Positions 17,959 to 25,563 of a DNA stretch of 31,679 nt are shown in pieces. The stretch lies in contig JAGTWP010000003.1 of the NCBI GenBank assembly GCA_018260755.1, positions 11,803-43,481 of the forward strand, written 5' to 3'. The stretch comes from Candidatus Altarchaeum sp. (GTDB taxonomy: Archaea > Altiarchaeota > Altiarchaeia > Altiarchaeales > Altiarchaeaceae). The first letter of the stretch is position 1; each line of letters opens with the position of its first letter. The translations under genes were made by a program, and so were the position numbers. The notes under the pieces are model-generated. The model saw only the letters and a program-made list of their open reading frames with translations, made no database searches and had not been told where the DNA came from.

Positions 17959-18114
17959 TCAATAATTTTTGAGATTTTTATTTTGAAATTTCAAATAAGT
18001 AGTTGACGCCAATGTCCAATCTTCATTATCTGCTGACTTTATCCATTCAACATAAGGCCTTACAAAGTTTAGCCGTTCCTCTAAATTTTTATCTTTATTA
18101 AATTTTATCCCCAT
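17959..18114 (-). CDS. Small protein of 51 residues between nuoK and nuoL
   Basis: The frame runs from ATG 18114 to TGA at 17961-17959. It overlaps the nuoK 3' end by 17 bp and stops 2 bp before the nuoL start, so translational coupling on both sides argues that it is real. The protein is soluble and charged: MGIKFNKDKNLEERLNFV, then RPYVEWIKSADNEDW. It has no membrane helix or cysteines. The RLxFVxxxxEWxK pattern resembles small archaeal proteins of unknown function, from memory only. I do not recognise it as a known complex I subunit. Confidence 0.65.
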   Translation of the reverse strand: MGIKFNKDKNLEERLNFVRPYVEWIKSADNEDWTLASTTYLKFQNKNLKNY

Positions 18115-18415
18115 TTTTTAAATTTTCCATTAAATTGCTAATATCTATGTTTCCGAATTTTCTATAAATGATTATTGCTAATGCCAGTCCGACTGCAATC
18201 TCCGCAGCTGAAATTGCTATGATGAACATAACGAATGTTTGTCCCGAAGCATCGGCCATGAAAGATGCAATTGCCGTCAGATTTAAATTTACTCCGTTGA
18301 TTGCTATCTCAACGCACATCAAAAATTTTATGAAATTTTTCTGTGTCAATGTTCCTAATATTCCTATAAAAAATAAGAGCGTTCCGAGTATTAAATAATA
18401 AGTTATAGTTATCAT
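18098..18415 (-). CDS. nuoK: Complex I-like subunit NuoK/FpoK
   Basis: 105 residues, three membrane helices. Signatures: LIGILGTLTQKNFIKFLMCVEIAINGVNL (conserved glutamate in MCVEIAIN) and FVMFIIAISAAEIAVGLALAI (second glutamate). These glutamates belong to the ion pathway between NuoH and the antiporter-like subunits. The start lies 4 bp after the nuoJ2 stop. Confidence 0.95.
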   Translation of the reverse strand: MITITYYLILGTLLFFIGILGTLTQKNFIKFLMCVEIAINGVNLNLTAIASFMADASGQTFVMFIIAISAAEIAVGLALAIIIYRKFGNIDISNLMENLKNGDKI

Positions 18416-18419
18416 TTTG

Positions 18420-18686
18420 TTATCTTTTCGGATTTGTTTTTTCCGTATTTTCTTTATCTTTAAATACCAATATTATTGCTCCGATTACTGCTGCCGTTAA
18501 TAATAATCCGAGAACTTCAAACGGCAGTAAAAAATTTCCGAATAAATTTAATCCGATATTGTTTGCCGAAATTTCGCTGATTTTTGTTTCATCGCTTCCT
18601 ACATTCAAAAAAGCATTTGCGATAAGTATGAATAATACTATTCCTAACAATATGCCGAAAATTGAAATCGAACTATTAGCATTCAT
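18420..18686 (-). CDS. nuoJ2: NuoJ C-terminal half (NuoJ2/FpoJ2)
   Basis: 88 residues with two membrane helices: a signal-anchor-like helix at 8-27 and FEVLGLLLTAAVIGAIILVFKDK near the end, which matches the last helix of NuoJ. With nuoJ1 it makes a complete NuoJ split at the loop after helix 3. A split NuoJ is known in haloarchaea and other archaea. The two genes are 10 bp apart. Confidence 0.88.
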   Translation of the reverse strand: MNANSSISIFGILLGIVLFILIANAFLNVGSDETKISEISANNIGLNLFGNFLLPFEVLGLLLTAAVIGAIILVFKDKENTEKTNPKR

Positions 18687-18696
18687 CTTTTTATTT

Positions 18697-18963
18697 TTAT
18701 TTTAAATTTTTACCTTCTTCTTTATTTTCTTCACCTTTTATAAGCATTATCGCGAATAACATTAATACGATTACACCTCCTATATAAACCAAAATCTGAA
18801 CAGCGAAAAGGAAAAATGCCTTTAAGGATATATACAAAACCGCAATAGCCAAAAATGTCCCTGCCAGATATACCGCCGAATGCACAATATCTTTTGAAAT
18901 TATTACTGCAATCGAAAAAGCAATTGCCAATATTCCGAAAACAAAAAATAAAATTTCTTCCAT
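18697..18963 (-). CDS. nuoJ1: NuoJ N-terminal half (NuoJ1/FpoJ1)
   Basis: 88 residues with three membrane helices. The third contains FAVQILVYIGGVIVLMLFAIML, the pi-bulge helix signature of NuoJ. It ends in a charged tail. See nuoJ2 for the second half. Confidence 0.92.
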   Translation of the reverse strand: MEEILFFVFGILAIAFSIAVIISKDIVHSAVYLAGTFLAIAVLYISLKAFFLFAVQILVYIGGVIVLMLFAIMLIKGEENKEEGKNLK

Positions 18964-19006
18964 TATTTGTTTTTTATTTGTTTTTTATTTTCTGTATTTA
19001 TTTTAT

Positions 19007-19414
19007 TTATTTGCGTCCGTTGCGGGAAATTCTATAAATTTCCCTTATTATATCAGTTAAAGATAATATCCCTCTCATTTCTTTGCTGTCATCTGTAACT
19101 ATCATGCGATGAATATGCCTGTTTTGCATTATCTCTCCTGCATCCTTAACTGATTTATTCATTTCAATAACTTCCGGTGGAGAATGCATTATCTCTGTAA
19201 CTTGGACATCCTCAAAATTTCTCCCGAATGCCTTCGGAATATCCACTTCCGAAACAACTCCTATAGGCTCACGCCTTTGATTTACAACAACAATTGCATG
19301 AACGCCCCCCTCAACTAAAATATTTACCACTTCTATAACACTTGTATTTTCGGGAACAGTAATTGCTCCGTAAGTCATTATATCTTTTACTTTTGTTTCC
19401 TCTATTCCTTTCAT
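19007..19414 (-). CDS. Two-CBS-domain protein inside the nuo operon
   Basis: 135 residues forming one CBS pair: VKDIMTYGAITVPENTSV-GVVSEVDIPKAFG and VTEIMHSPPEVIEMNKSV-GILSLTDIIREIYR. Such pairs (Bateman modules) bind adenosine nucleotides and regulate partner proteins. It has no other domain. It sits between nuoI and nuoJ1, so I infer a regulatory role on the complex or its synthesis. The first CBS domain is similar to those of the four-CBS protein at 22235, for example MTYGAITVPENT versus MHYGVITITEDT, so the two are paralogues. Confidence 0.85.
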   Translation of the reverse strand: MKGIEETKVKDIMTYGAITVPENTSVIEVVNILVEGGVHAIVVVNQRREPIGVVSEVDIPKAFGRNFEDVQVTEIMHSPPEVIEMNKSVKDAGEIMQNRHIHRMIVTDDSKEMRGILSLTDIIREIYRISRNGRK

Positions 19415-19462
19415 TTTGGATTTTATAAAATTTTATAAAAATTTCTTTGCTAATTTATTTTT

Positions 19463-19837
19463 TTAATTTATTTTCCTTATTAATTTTTCTCTTGTGTAGT
19501 CAGCCATTTCATAAACATTTGTCAGGTGCATTGCATGTTTCGGGCAAATTTCTTCGCATAACCCACACCACATACAACTTCCGGTATTAACCATAAAATC
19601 ATAATCATCTGCATTTCTCGTCTTTTCACGGCCTGCTTTTTGTTCTATTTTGAGCGCATTAACAGGACAGCTTCTGGCACACATGCCGCAAACAATACAT
19701 TCCTTTGTATTGACTTTTTGTAGCCCTCTGTAAGGATGGTCTCTTCTTTCTTTTGGATATTGTAAAGTTACATTTTTCCTGAACAATGCCGTTTTTATTG
19801 TTACCCACAGGCCTTTGAGGATTCCTGTTATGAACAT
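19463..19837 (-). CDS. nuoI: Complex I-like 2x[4Fe-4S] subunit NuoI/FpoI
   Basis: 124 residues. Two cluster motifs, CIVCGMCARSCPV and CMWCGLCEEICPK, follow an N-terminal amphipathic segment and the VTLQYPKERRDHPYRGLQKV lead-in typical of NuoI. It carries electrons (N6a/N6b) to NuoB. It is the first gene of this operon, so the canonical I-to-N block precedes the A-to-H block. The tandem TATAATAATTA motifs at 19891-19933 upstream are candidate promoter elements. Confidence 0.94.
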   Translation of the reverse strand: MFITGILKGLWVTIKTALFRKNVTLQYPKERRDHPYRGLQKVNTKECIVCGMCARSCPVNALKIEQKAGREKTRNADDYDFMVNTGSCMWCGLCEEICPKHAMHLTNVYEMADYTREKLIRKIN

Positions 19838-19947
19838 CTTTATAAGTGTTTATGTGTTTGAGTAATTAATTAAAATTGATTAATTAAATTTGTATAATAA
19901 TTAGTGTATAATAATTAAAGTTTATAATAATTAAAATTTGAATTAAA

Positions 19948-20003
19948 TTAGTATTGATAAGTATTATTTATTAAATTAGTATTGATAAGTATTATTTATT
20001 AAA
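19948..20003. repeat. 28-bp perfect tandem repeat
   Basis: The unit TTAGTATTGATAAGTATTAT plus TTATTAAA occurs at 19948-19975 and 19976-20003 without mismatch. It ends at about the left boundary of the large duplication. Confidence 0.9.
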
Positions 20004-20784
20004 ATTTAAACTATCAATTTTATAAATTCGGTAAATTTTTCACTTTTATCAGCACCAAAATTTACCTACTGCAATTATATTTAACGAAATTTAATTTATT
20101 AACATATTAATTTATTAATTTATTAATATATTAATATATTTATACTTATTCATAATATTTAAAACAAAATTATTATTTATTATTCCTTATTTTTATTATT
20201 TATTTTTATATGTGTTCATAATTAAATATGTTTAAAAATAATCACAGGATTAAACAAATTTAACAAAATAAAAAACAAACTTGATTAAACAAAAATTTAA
20301 ACTAATAAAATTTAAATAAATAACGTAACTACTCACCCGCCCAAAAAATTACAGGTAAATTTTTTGATTTTTTGTATTTTTTTGAAAGTTTTTCAGGTAT
20401 TAAAAAATATTTGAAATATTTTTTAAGATTGAAAATTTATTTATAAATTTTCAGTAAATTTTGTCAAACTGTGAGTAGTTACTAAATAACAAGCAATCAA
20501 AAATTTAAAATGGAACCCCAAATGCAAAAATTTGTTGAAGCGGTTGAAAAAGAACTAACCGCAGAAGATATTGACACAAGTATAGAAGGCTGTATCGGAT
20601 GCGGAAACTGTGGGCATGCCTGCCCGTGGTATATAGTGACAGATGATCCTAAATATCACCCGAAAACAAAAGCGGATGTCGTAAGGAAGGTATATAAAGC
20701 ATACATTGACCCTGCCGGAAAAATAATGGCAAACTTGGGATTGATTAAGAAACCAACTGTTAAGGATTTGGAAGATATGAGAGA
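19991..20784. repeat. Large direct duplication, copy 1 (hdrD promoter and 5' end, with MITE)
   Basis: Matches 26023-26650. Its length is 794 bp, and subtracting the 158-bp MITE and one 8-bp target duplication leaves 628 bp, exactly the length of copy 2, so no other indel is needed. The part before the ATG differs at only about two positions; the coding part differs at about eight. Confidence 0.93.
20325..20482. mobile_element. MITE copy B (158 bp, GTAACTACTCAC ends)
   Basis: Ends GTAACTACTCAC (20325-20336) and GTGAGTAGTTAC (20471-20482) are perfect inverted repeats. The 8-bp target duplication TAAATAAC flanks it at 20317-20324 and 20483-20490. The duplicated region at 26349-26356 has a single TAAATAAC with no element, which is the empty site. 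Inside are two hairpins (AAAAAATATTT-GAAATATTTTTT and GAAAATTTATTTATAAATTTTC) whose order is the reverse complement of those in copy C. Confidence 0.95.
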
Positions 20785-20812
20785 ATTTAAAAAATTAAAA
20801 TTAAAAAAATAA
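20510..20812 (+). CDS. Truncated HdrD-like protein: N-terminal [4Fe-4S] part only
   Basis: 100 residues. Residues 1-91 are nearly identical to the start of the full HdrD-like protein at 26376, including CIGCGNCGHACPW (C28, C31, C34, C38). After DMR the sequence changes to a short Lys-rich tail (EFKKLKLKK) and stops, so the second cluster and both CCG domains are absent. It begins a gene set with the NapH-like protein 10 bp downstream. It could be a remnant that delivers a promoter to napH, or a small one-cluster ferredoxin-like protein. Intact frame and few, mixed substitutions leave both possible. Confidence 0.7.
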   Translation: MEPQMQKFVEAVEKELTAEDIDTSIEGCIGCGNCGHACPWYIVTDDPKYHPKTKADVVRKVYKAYIDPAGKIMANLGLIKKPTVKDLEDMREFKKLKLKK

Positions 20813-20822
20813 AAAACGAAAA

Positions 20823-22211
20823 ATGAACTTGTTAAATATCTTGGGGGAAAATAAAAAACACCTTCCAACAATGCTCTGGGTGGCCCGTATTTTGAATATG
20901 ATAATAATAATTGCTCTGATTTATTTTGGATGGAATGTTTTTAGCGAAGATGTAAAATACACAAACCTGACGTCCTTTTTAATTTGGGTGGTCTGGTGGC
21001 CTATGATTATTTTTATGGTGGTTCTTGCCGGAAGATTATGGTGTACTATGTGTCATCTGAAATTAATTGCAGACGCCTTTGACGGTTTTGGATTAAAATT
21101 GAAGGTTCCCAAATGGCTCATGAAAAGAGGCACGACAATCGTATTAACAATGGTAATAGCGGTTTTTATTTTGCACTCTTCAGTAGAGAGCTACGGAGTA
21201 AACAACTTTGCATATCTTTCAGTGATATATCTGATAGTCCTTACGAGTTACGCTATAGTTATCGCATTAGTATTTGAAAGGCATACATTCTGCAAATACT
21301 TCTGCCCTTTAGTCGGATTTTTAGGAAACTACACCCGATGCGCTCCTACCGAATTAAGGTCTGCTGACCTCGATAAGTGCAAGACGTGCAGAGACAAGGA
21401 ATGCGTAAAGCACTGTCCGAATAAGCTGTACATGGGAACTATGGATTCGCAGCAGCAGGAAGGATGCCTTCTCTGCATGGAATGCGTAAAGCACTGTCCG
21501 AAAAACAACATAACTTTCCGCTTTAGAAATTTCTTTAAAGGGGTATGGGATTCGCCTAAAAGAAGCGTTGGAGGAACTTTTGCAGTTATAGTCGTATTCG
21601 GAATTTTAATAACAGAATTCGGGGAAAACTGGGAAATAGTACGGCAAACAATTACTTTTATTCCGAACGCACTTGCAGAATTAACAGGCGTTGAAAATAT
21701 CGCAGGATATAAGCTGTGGAAAAGCTTGTGGTTGTTTTTAGTAGAGCCGGCATTAATACTCGGAATTTGCGGAGCAGTAGCAATGATTATAGCACGAAAA
21801 GACAGCGCATGGAACTATGTTAAAATTTACGCTCTCGGTCTTCTTCCGATGCTTTTGAGTATGCATCTTACTAAGCACTTTATTAATGTTAACGAACATT
21901 TAGGTTATCTTCCATATGTCATTAAAGATCCTTCCGGAGCAGTTACAGCAGAGGCCATAAAATCAGGTATATTAACACCTCCAAGCCCTGTTCTTTTTTC
22001 GGGTAGTATTGAAGGTTTTGCTTTGATAATCTTTATAGGAGTATTCGGGATTTTAGGGTCGTTATATGCTACCTGGAAAATTTCAAAAGTAAATTTCGCG
22101 GATGACAAAAAGCAAGGTTTGTTTAGTGCTATTCCTTTCCTCCTGATGATAGTATTTCTTGGAGGTGTGTTTGCATTGACAATTTATAATTGGATGGTTG
22201 CGGTTTTATAA
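20823..22211 (+). CDS. NapH/NosR-like membrane protein with two [4Fe-4S] clusters
   Basis: 462 residues. Membrane helices lie at about 22-40, 52-70, 105-122 and 130-150, with more in the C-terminal half (about 240-255, 290-315, 330-350, 395-412, 437-458). CTMC (74-77) and CKYFCPLVG (157-165) match the CxxxCP motif of NapH/NosR/RdxA proteins. Two ferredoxin motifs follow: C186-C189-C194-C198 and C215-C218-C221-C225. The segment CVKHCP is repeated at 194 and 221, in a 14-bp DNA repeat. Family members pass electrons from the membrane pool to outside or inside reductases. The partner here is unknown; the truncated HdrD-like gene precedes it and a CBS protein follows. The long C-terminal membrane part is not in typical NapH. 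Confidence 0.75.
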   Translation: MNLLNILGENKKHLPTMLWVARILNMIIIIALIYFGWNVFSEDVKYTNLTSFLIWVVWWPMIIFMVVLAGRLWCTMCHLKLIADAFDGFGLKLKVPKWLMKRGTTIVLTMVIAVFILHSSVESYGVNNFAYLSVIYLIVLTSYAIVIALVFERHTFCKYFCPLVGFLGNYTRCAPTELRSADLDKCKTCRDKECVKHCPNKLYMGTMDSQQQEGCLLCMECVKHCPKNNITFRFRNFFKGVWDSPKRSVGGTFAVIVVFGILITEFGENWEIVRQTITFIPNALAELTGVENIAGYKLWKSLWLFLVEPALILGICGAVAMIIARKDSAWNYVKIYALGLLPMLLSMHLTKHFINVNEHLGYLPYVIKDPSGAVTAEAIKSGILTPPSPVLFSGSIEGFALIIFIGVFGILGSLYATWKISKVNFADDKKQGLFSAIPFLLMIVFLGGVFALTIYNWMVAVL

Positions 22212-22234
22212 ATTTATTTAAAAAATTATATAAA

Positions 22235-23215
22235 ATGAGCTCAATTGAAAATAAAAAAGTGGGAGAAGTAATGCATTACGGAGTAATTACGATAACTGAG
22301 GATACTCCTGCTAAAAATATATGTATGACTATGGCAGAGAATAACATCTCCAGTGTTGTTGTGAAAAATGCAAAAGGAAATATTTCCGGGATAGTTTCAG
22401 ATACAAATATACTAAAAATTTTTGAAAAATGCAGTGGAAAATGGATTAAACCCGAGGAATGTCCTGTAAACGCTGGTGATATAATGACAAAAAAGATCGC
22501 AAACGTGAAATCAAGCGACAGCTTAAAATACGCGATTGAACTGATGGATAAAAATAAAATACACCGGGTTTTAGTGCTTTCGAATGACAATCCTGAAGGC
22601 GTATTGAGTGCGTCTGATATAAGAAAAGAACTGGCTAAGACTTCGGATAAAACACCTGAAGCATTTTATTCAAGGTTTGAAAATTATGAAAAACAGGACA
22701 CGCAAGTAATCAGCGGTGCCGTCAGCAATACAGCCATAGATGCGGAATTAAGGAAAAAAAAGATTTACGATGTTATGACTTCCGGAATTATAATGGTTCC
22801 GATAACCATGGGAATTAAGGAGGTATCAAAAATCCTTTCGGAAAAAAACATACACGGAGTTTCTGTGATAACAGATGAAGGGGAAATGATCGGAATCGTT
22901 TCAGATGTTGATATTATAAAAGCATTCACAGGAGAATTCATTGGAAGAGATCCGAGTGATTTAATTGCAGGAGACATTATGACAACAGGCGTTGAGAGTG
23001 CTACCCACTGCATGACACTTGAGGAAGGTGTGGGAATAATGAATGAAAAACACATACACCGTCTGGTTGTTTTATTCGGGCGCGCATGCGATATTTCGCA
23101 GGGTTCAGACTTAAAGAAAAAGCCGATAATGTCTCAGGGAATCGTTCGGGGAGTAAATGTTCCGGTCGGGATTTTAAGCGCAAGCAACATTGTGAGAGAG
23201 ATTGCAAAAAGATGA
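22235..23215 (+). CDS. Four-CBS-domain protein
   Basis: 326 residues from ATG 22235. An earlier in-frame ATG at 22190 overlaps the upstream gene and adds a sequence without similarity, so it was not chosen. Four CBS repeats form two Bateman pairs: about 6-70, 84-136, 177-239 and 250-325. Each has the MT-x-G or DIMT start and the GI(V/L)SxxDI end. The last domain has an insertion of about 25 residues (FGRACDISQGSDLKKK and on) between its second and third strands, which may be a repeat-derived expansion. It binds nucleotides by family; as it follows the NapH-like gene by 23 bp, it may regulate that system, as the smaller paralogue may do in the nuo operon. Confidence 0.82.
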   Translation: MSSIENKKVGEVMHYGVITITEDTPAKNICMTMAENNISSVVVKNAKGNISGIVSDTNILKIFEKCSGKWIKPEECPVNAGDIMTKKIANVKSSDSLKYAIELMDKNKIHRVLVLSNDNPEGVLSASDIRKELAKTSDKTPEAFYSRFENYEKQDTQVISGAVSNTAIDAELRKKKIYDVMTSGIIMVPITMGIKEVSKILSEKNIHGVSVITDEGEMIGIVSDVDIIKAFTGEFIGRDPSDLIAGDIMTTGVESATHCMTLEEGVGIMNEKHIHRLVVLFGRACDISQGSDLKKKPIMSQGIVRGVNVPVGILSASNIVREIAKR

Positions 23216-23388
23216 ATGCTGATTTGCAAAATTTACAAAAAACAAAAAAAAGAGTATAAAAAACCTTGCATTAGCTGCTGCATGCAGTATTTTGTTTTTT
23301 TCTCTTATCTCTTGCTCCTATGCTGAGGATGTCAAAGAAGACGACAATGGCGATAATAAAGAGGAAGATAATAAAGAAGAAGATAATA

Positions 23389-23465
23389 GAGTTGTTGCAA
23401 ATTAAAAATTTTAAAGGTGAAAACCAATAAAATTCAAAGGTAAAAAAGTTATTTTGCAACATGTC
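23389..23465. mobile_element. 77-bp palindromic MITE inside the surface-protein gene
   Basis: Ends GAGTTGTTGC and GCAACATGTC are imperfect inverted repeats, and homology continues inwards (GCAAATTAA against TTATTTTGC, then AAAGGTGAAAACC around a centre). TAATA occurs directly on both sides (23384-23388 and 23466-23470) and may be a 5-bp target duplication. Removing the element and one TAATA restores GAAGATAATATAGGTGAA, in frame with the repeat. The ends resemble those of the IS at 23744, so that transposase may have moved it. Confidence 0.7.
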
Positions 23466-23743
23466 TAATATAGGTGAAAATAATAAAGAGGAAGATAATA
23501 TAGGTGAAAATAATAAAAGGGAAGATAATAAAGTAGAGGATAATAAAAATGATAATAACGATGATGAAAGCCTGACCAAAAACGGCAGAAACGGAACTGC
23601 TGTTGAGAATCCGAAACAAGGTATTGTAAATGAAACAGTTACAAAAACACCTTCCTCCTCTGAAAAACAGGATACAAAAACACCGGTAACGCAAGTTCCG
23701 GCTGTTAAGAATGCCACTGAACCAACAGCAAAAACCGACGTAG

Positions 23744-25404
23744 GAATTGTAACGAAATAACTTAATCAATTTGGAATAATTTTATAGTTCCATTCTCCAT
23801 GAAACTCATCTTTTACAAAATTAATTTTTTTAAATTCATTATCTGTTACTCTTATTCCTATTTGATATTTATTTGTGTCTAATTCACATTTCACTTGCAA
23901 CCCTTTTTGCGTATTGGTGGAAGCAATCAGATTAACTACTACTTCATAGCTTATTAAAGGTTTACCTCGCCAATTTTTTGAAATATATGAAAATAAACGA
24001 TGTTCAATTTTATTCCATTTACTTGTAGCCGGTGGAAAATGACACACATATATTTCTAAACCTATTTCATCAGATAATTTTTGTAATTCGCTTTTCCACA
24101 ATCTACTTCTTGAACTATTACTTCCTCCGCCATCTGCTGTTATTAATAATTTTTTAGCATTGGGATAGCAAAGTTTACCCATTTTATTCCACCATCTTTT
24201 TATTGTTTCTGCAGCAAATTCCGCCGTATCATGGTCTATTCCTACACTAATCCACCCTTTATTTTGTAATAAATCATATACTCCATACAGTCTTGCTTCC
24301 CCTTTTGCGTCACTTAAAAAATCATATACTTTTACTTTTGTTGGTTCTTTTGATTTATGCCACTCTTTTCCATTATTTTTAAAATTACCTATTAGTTCTT
24401 TTTTCTTTGCATCTACTGATATTACTGGCTGATTTTCATGTTGAAAATTTTTTACTTTTTCGTGTATATATTCAAATTGTGCGTTCCTGTCAGGATGACT
24501 TTTTCCTTCATCTGTTTTACGATTTGCCTGTAAGCTAAAACCTTGCTCTTTTAATATCTGCCCAACTAATTTGTGGCTTGCACTATACCCTGTTTCTTTA
24601 AGTTCTGATGATAATTTACGTAGACTTTTGCTTGTCCACTGCAGTACAGAATCAGGATCACCTCTTACAGCAGGTTCTATCAAATCATTCAAGGCCTTTT
24701 TTATTTCAGGTATTTTTTCTACTGTTTTTTTTCTTCCACCTCCTTTTTTTCGTATTCTTCTTAAATCTACTTCCATAGGGTTTTGCAGTTCTCGCTGACC
24801 TGTTAAAATTGTTGTTTTTGATATTCCTGTTGCTTTCGCTACTTGACTAATACCTCCTTGGCCTAAAACTTTTGATTCGGCAGCACTCCACAATCTCCGC
24901 ATTTTTTCATTCATTAACGGATCTAATAATTTATAAAGTTTCTTTATTAGATTTATATTTTTCATATTGCAACTTTTCATAATTTCTAACTTTTTATTAA
25001 TTCTCTGCAATTCTTCTTGTGTCATTCTGCCAAAATAAAATATCGTATGATGTCTATTTTTACCATTTACCCTGTATGGCTCTACAAGAGAGTAATAATT
25101 ATGGTGGTGGCGTTTAACATACCAATTCATTTTCATTTTATATCTTGTATGGGTCGTAAAAAATATTATTAATTTATTAAATAATTATATGTAAAAGTAA
25201 TTAAATATACAATTAATATACCTAAATATTGGGTCGTAAAAAATATTTAAAAACCAACAAACAACAAAAATAGAAAAATACAGGCATTATGGCAATATTT
25301 CATTCCTTAATAATATCTAAAATTAATTATGAGTAGAGTAGAAAAGAAGAGTTTACAAAGAAAAAATATTTGTTATAAAGAAACAAGTTATTTTGCTACA
25401 ATGA
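23744..25404 (-). mobile_element. ISAzo13-type insertion sequence
   Basis: ATTGTAACGAAATAACTT (23746-23763) and AAGTTATTTTGCTACAAT (25385-25402) are inverted repeats matching at 16 of 18 positions. GACGTAG occurs on both sides (23737-23743 and 25403-25409), so the target duplication is 5-7 bp depending on where the ends are drawn. The element is about 1.66 kb and carries one transposase gene. A direct repeat GGGTCGTAAAAAATATT lies at 25151-25167 and 25231-25247, between the transposase start and the right end; it could be an operator or transposase-binding site. Confidence 0.88.
23766..25136 (-). CDS. ISAzo13-family transposase with an extra N-terminal domain
   Basis: 456 residues. The catalytic region matches ISAzo13 (Rhodopirellula-type DDE): SVDAKKKELIGNFKNNG (D242), LLITADGGGSNSSRSRLWK (D335) and TSKWNKIEHRLFSYISKNW (E378), with a helix-turn-helix at about 92-112 (GGISQVAKATGISKTTI). 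Residues 1-60 (YYSLVEPYRVNGK, TIFYFGRMTQEEL) look like the N-terminus of IS1634/IS4-group transposases, which I would not expect in this family. Full length and apparently intact, so the element may still be active. Confidence 0.9.
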   Translation of the reverse strand: MKMNWYVKRHHHNYYSLVEPYRVNGKNRHHTIFYFGRMTQEELQRINKKLEIMKSCNMKNINLIKKLYKLLDPLMNEKMRRLWSAAESKVLGQGGISQVAKATGISKTTILTGQRELQNPMEVDLRRIRKKGGGRKKTVEKIPEIKKALNDLIEPAVRGDPDSVLQWTSKSLRKLSSELKETGYSASHKLVGQILKEQGFSLQANRKTDEGKSHPDRNAQFEYIHEKVKNFQHENQPVISVDAKKKELIGNFKNNGKEWHKSKEPTKVKVYDFLSDAKGEARLYGVYDLLQNKGWISVGIDHDTAEFAAETIKRWWNKMGKLCYPNAKKLLITADGGGSNSSRSRLWKSELQKLSDEIGLEIYVCHFPPATSKWNKIEHRLFSYISKNWRGKPLISYEVVVNLIASTNTQKGLQVKCELDTNKYQIGIRVTDNEFKKINFVKDEFHGEWNYKIIPN

Positions 25405-25563
25405 CGTAGTTCAGGATCAGTCGTCTGTTCCGGTTCAGGAAAAAAATTTTTTGGGTATTGCCCTTATGATACTGTTGGGGTTATTTATCTCGGGAATCAT
25501 CATATATGCTTCAAGAAAATAAAAATCTGAAATTTAAAAAAAACGTTTAATAAAAGTTTTATC

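Larger units (their letters stand above)
19838..20509. promoter_or_regulatory. Divergent AT-rich control region between nuoI and the truncated hdrD copy
   Basis: No gene is seen in these 672 bases. They hold three near copies of TATAATAATTA (19891, 19906, 19922), a 28-bp tandem repeat (19948-20003), the start of the large duplication shared with 26023 (from 19991), runs of TTAATTTATTAA, and MITE copy B (20325-20482). Promoters for both directions must lie here, but I cannot fix them. Confidence 0.5.
23220..25522 (+). pseudogene. Surface or lipoprotein-like gene broken by a MITE and an IS element
   Basis: Three pieces join into one frame when two insertions are removed. Piece 1 (about 23254-23388) has a signal peptide (KNLALAAACSILFFSLISCSYA, shown here in part as LALAAACSILFF and LISC lipobox) and acidic DNKEED repeats. 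Piece 2 (23466-23743) continues ENNKEEDNIGENNKRED and a Thr/Pro-rich stalk. Piece 3 (25403-25522) starts DVVQDQSSVP, has one membrane helix (FLGIALMILLGLFISGIII) and ends ASRK. The restored protein of about 175 residues would be a membrane-anchored stalk protein. No ATG is in frame at the 5' end; the only ATG (23212) is one frame off across an A8 run at 23244-23251. Function unknown. Confidence 0.75.

Noticed and set aside
22190-22234. Earlier start for the four-CBS protein
   Set aside because: It overlaps the end of the NapH-like gene and adds residues without CBS similarity; ATG 22235 follows the usual AT-rich leader.
23271-23769. Two long minus-strand frames opposite the surface-protein pseudogene
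   Set aside because: They are rich in Phe/Ser/Leu runs that mirror the Asn/Glu/Lys repeats of the plus strand, and they cross the IS end.
25261-25384. Possible small gene between the transposase and the IS right end
   Set aside because: No frame with a start and coding bias was seen; it is taken as the IS subterminal region.
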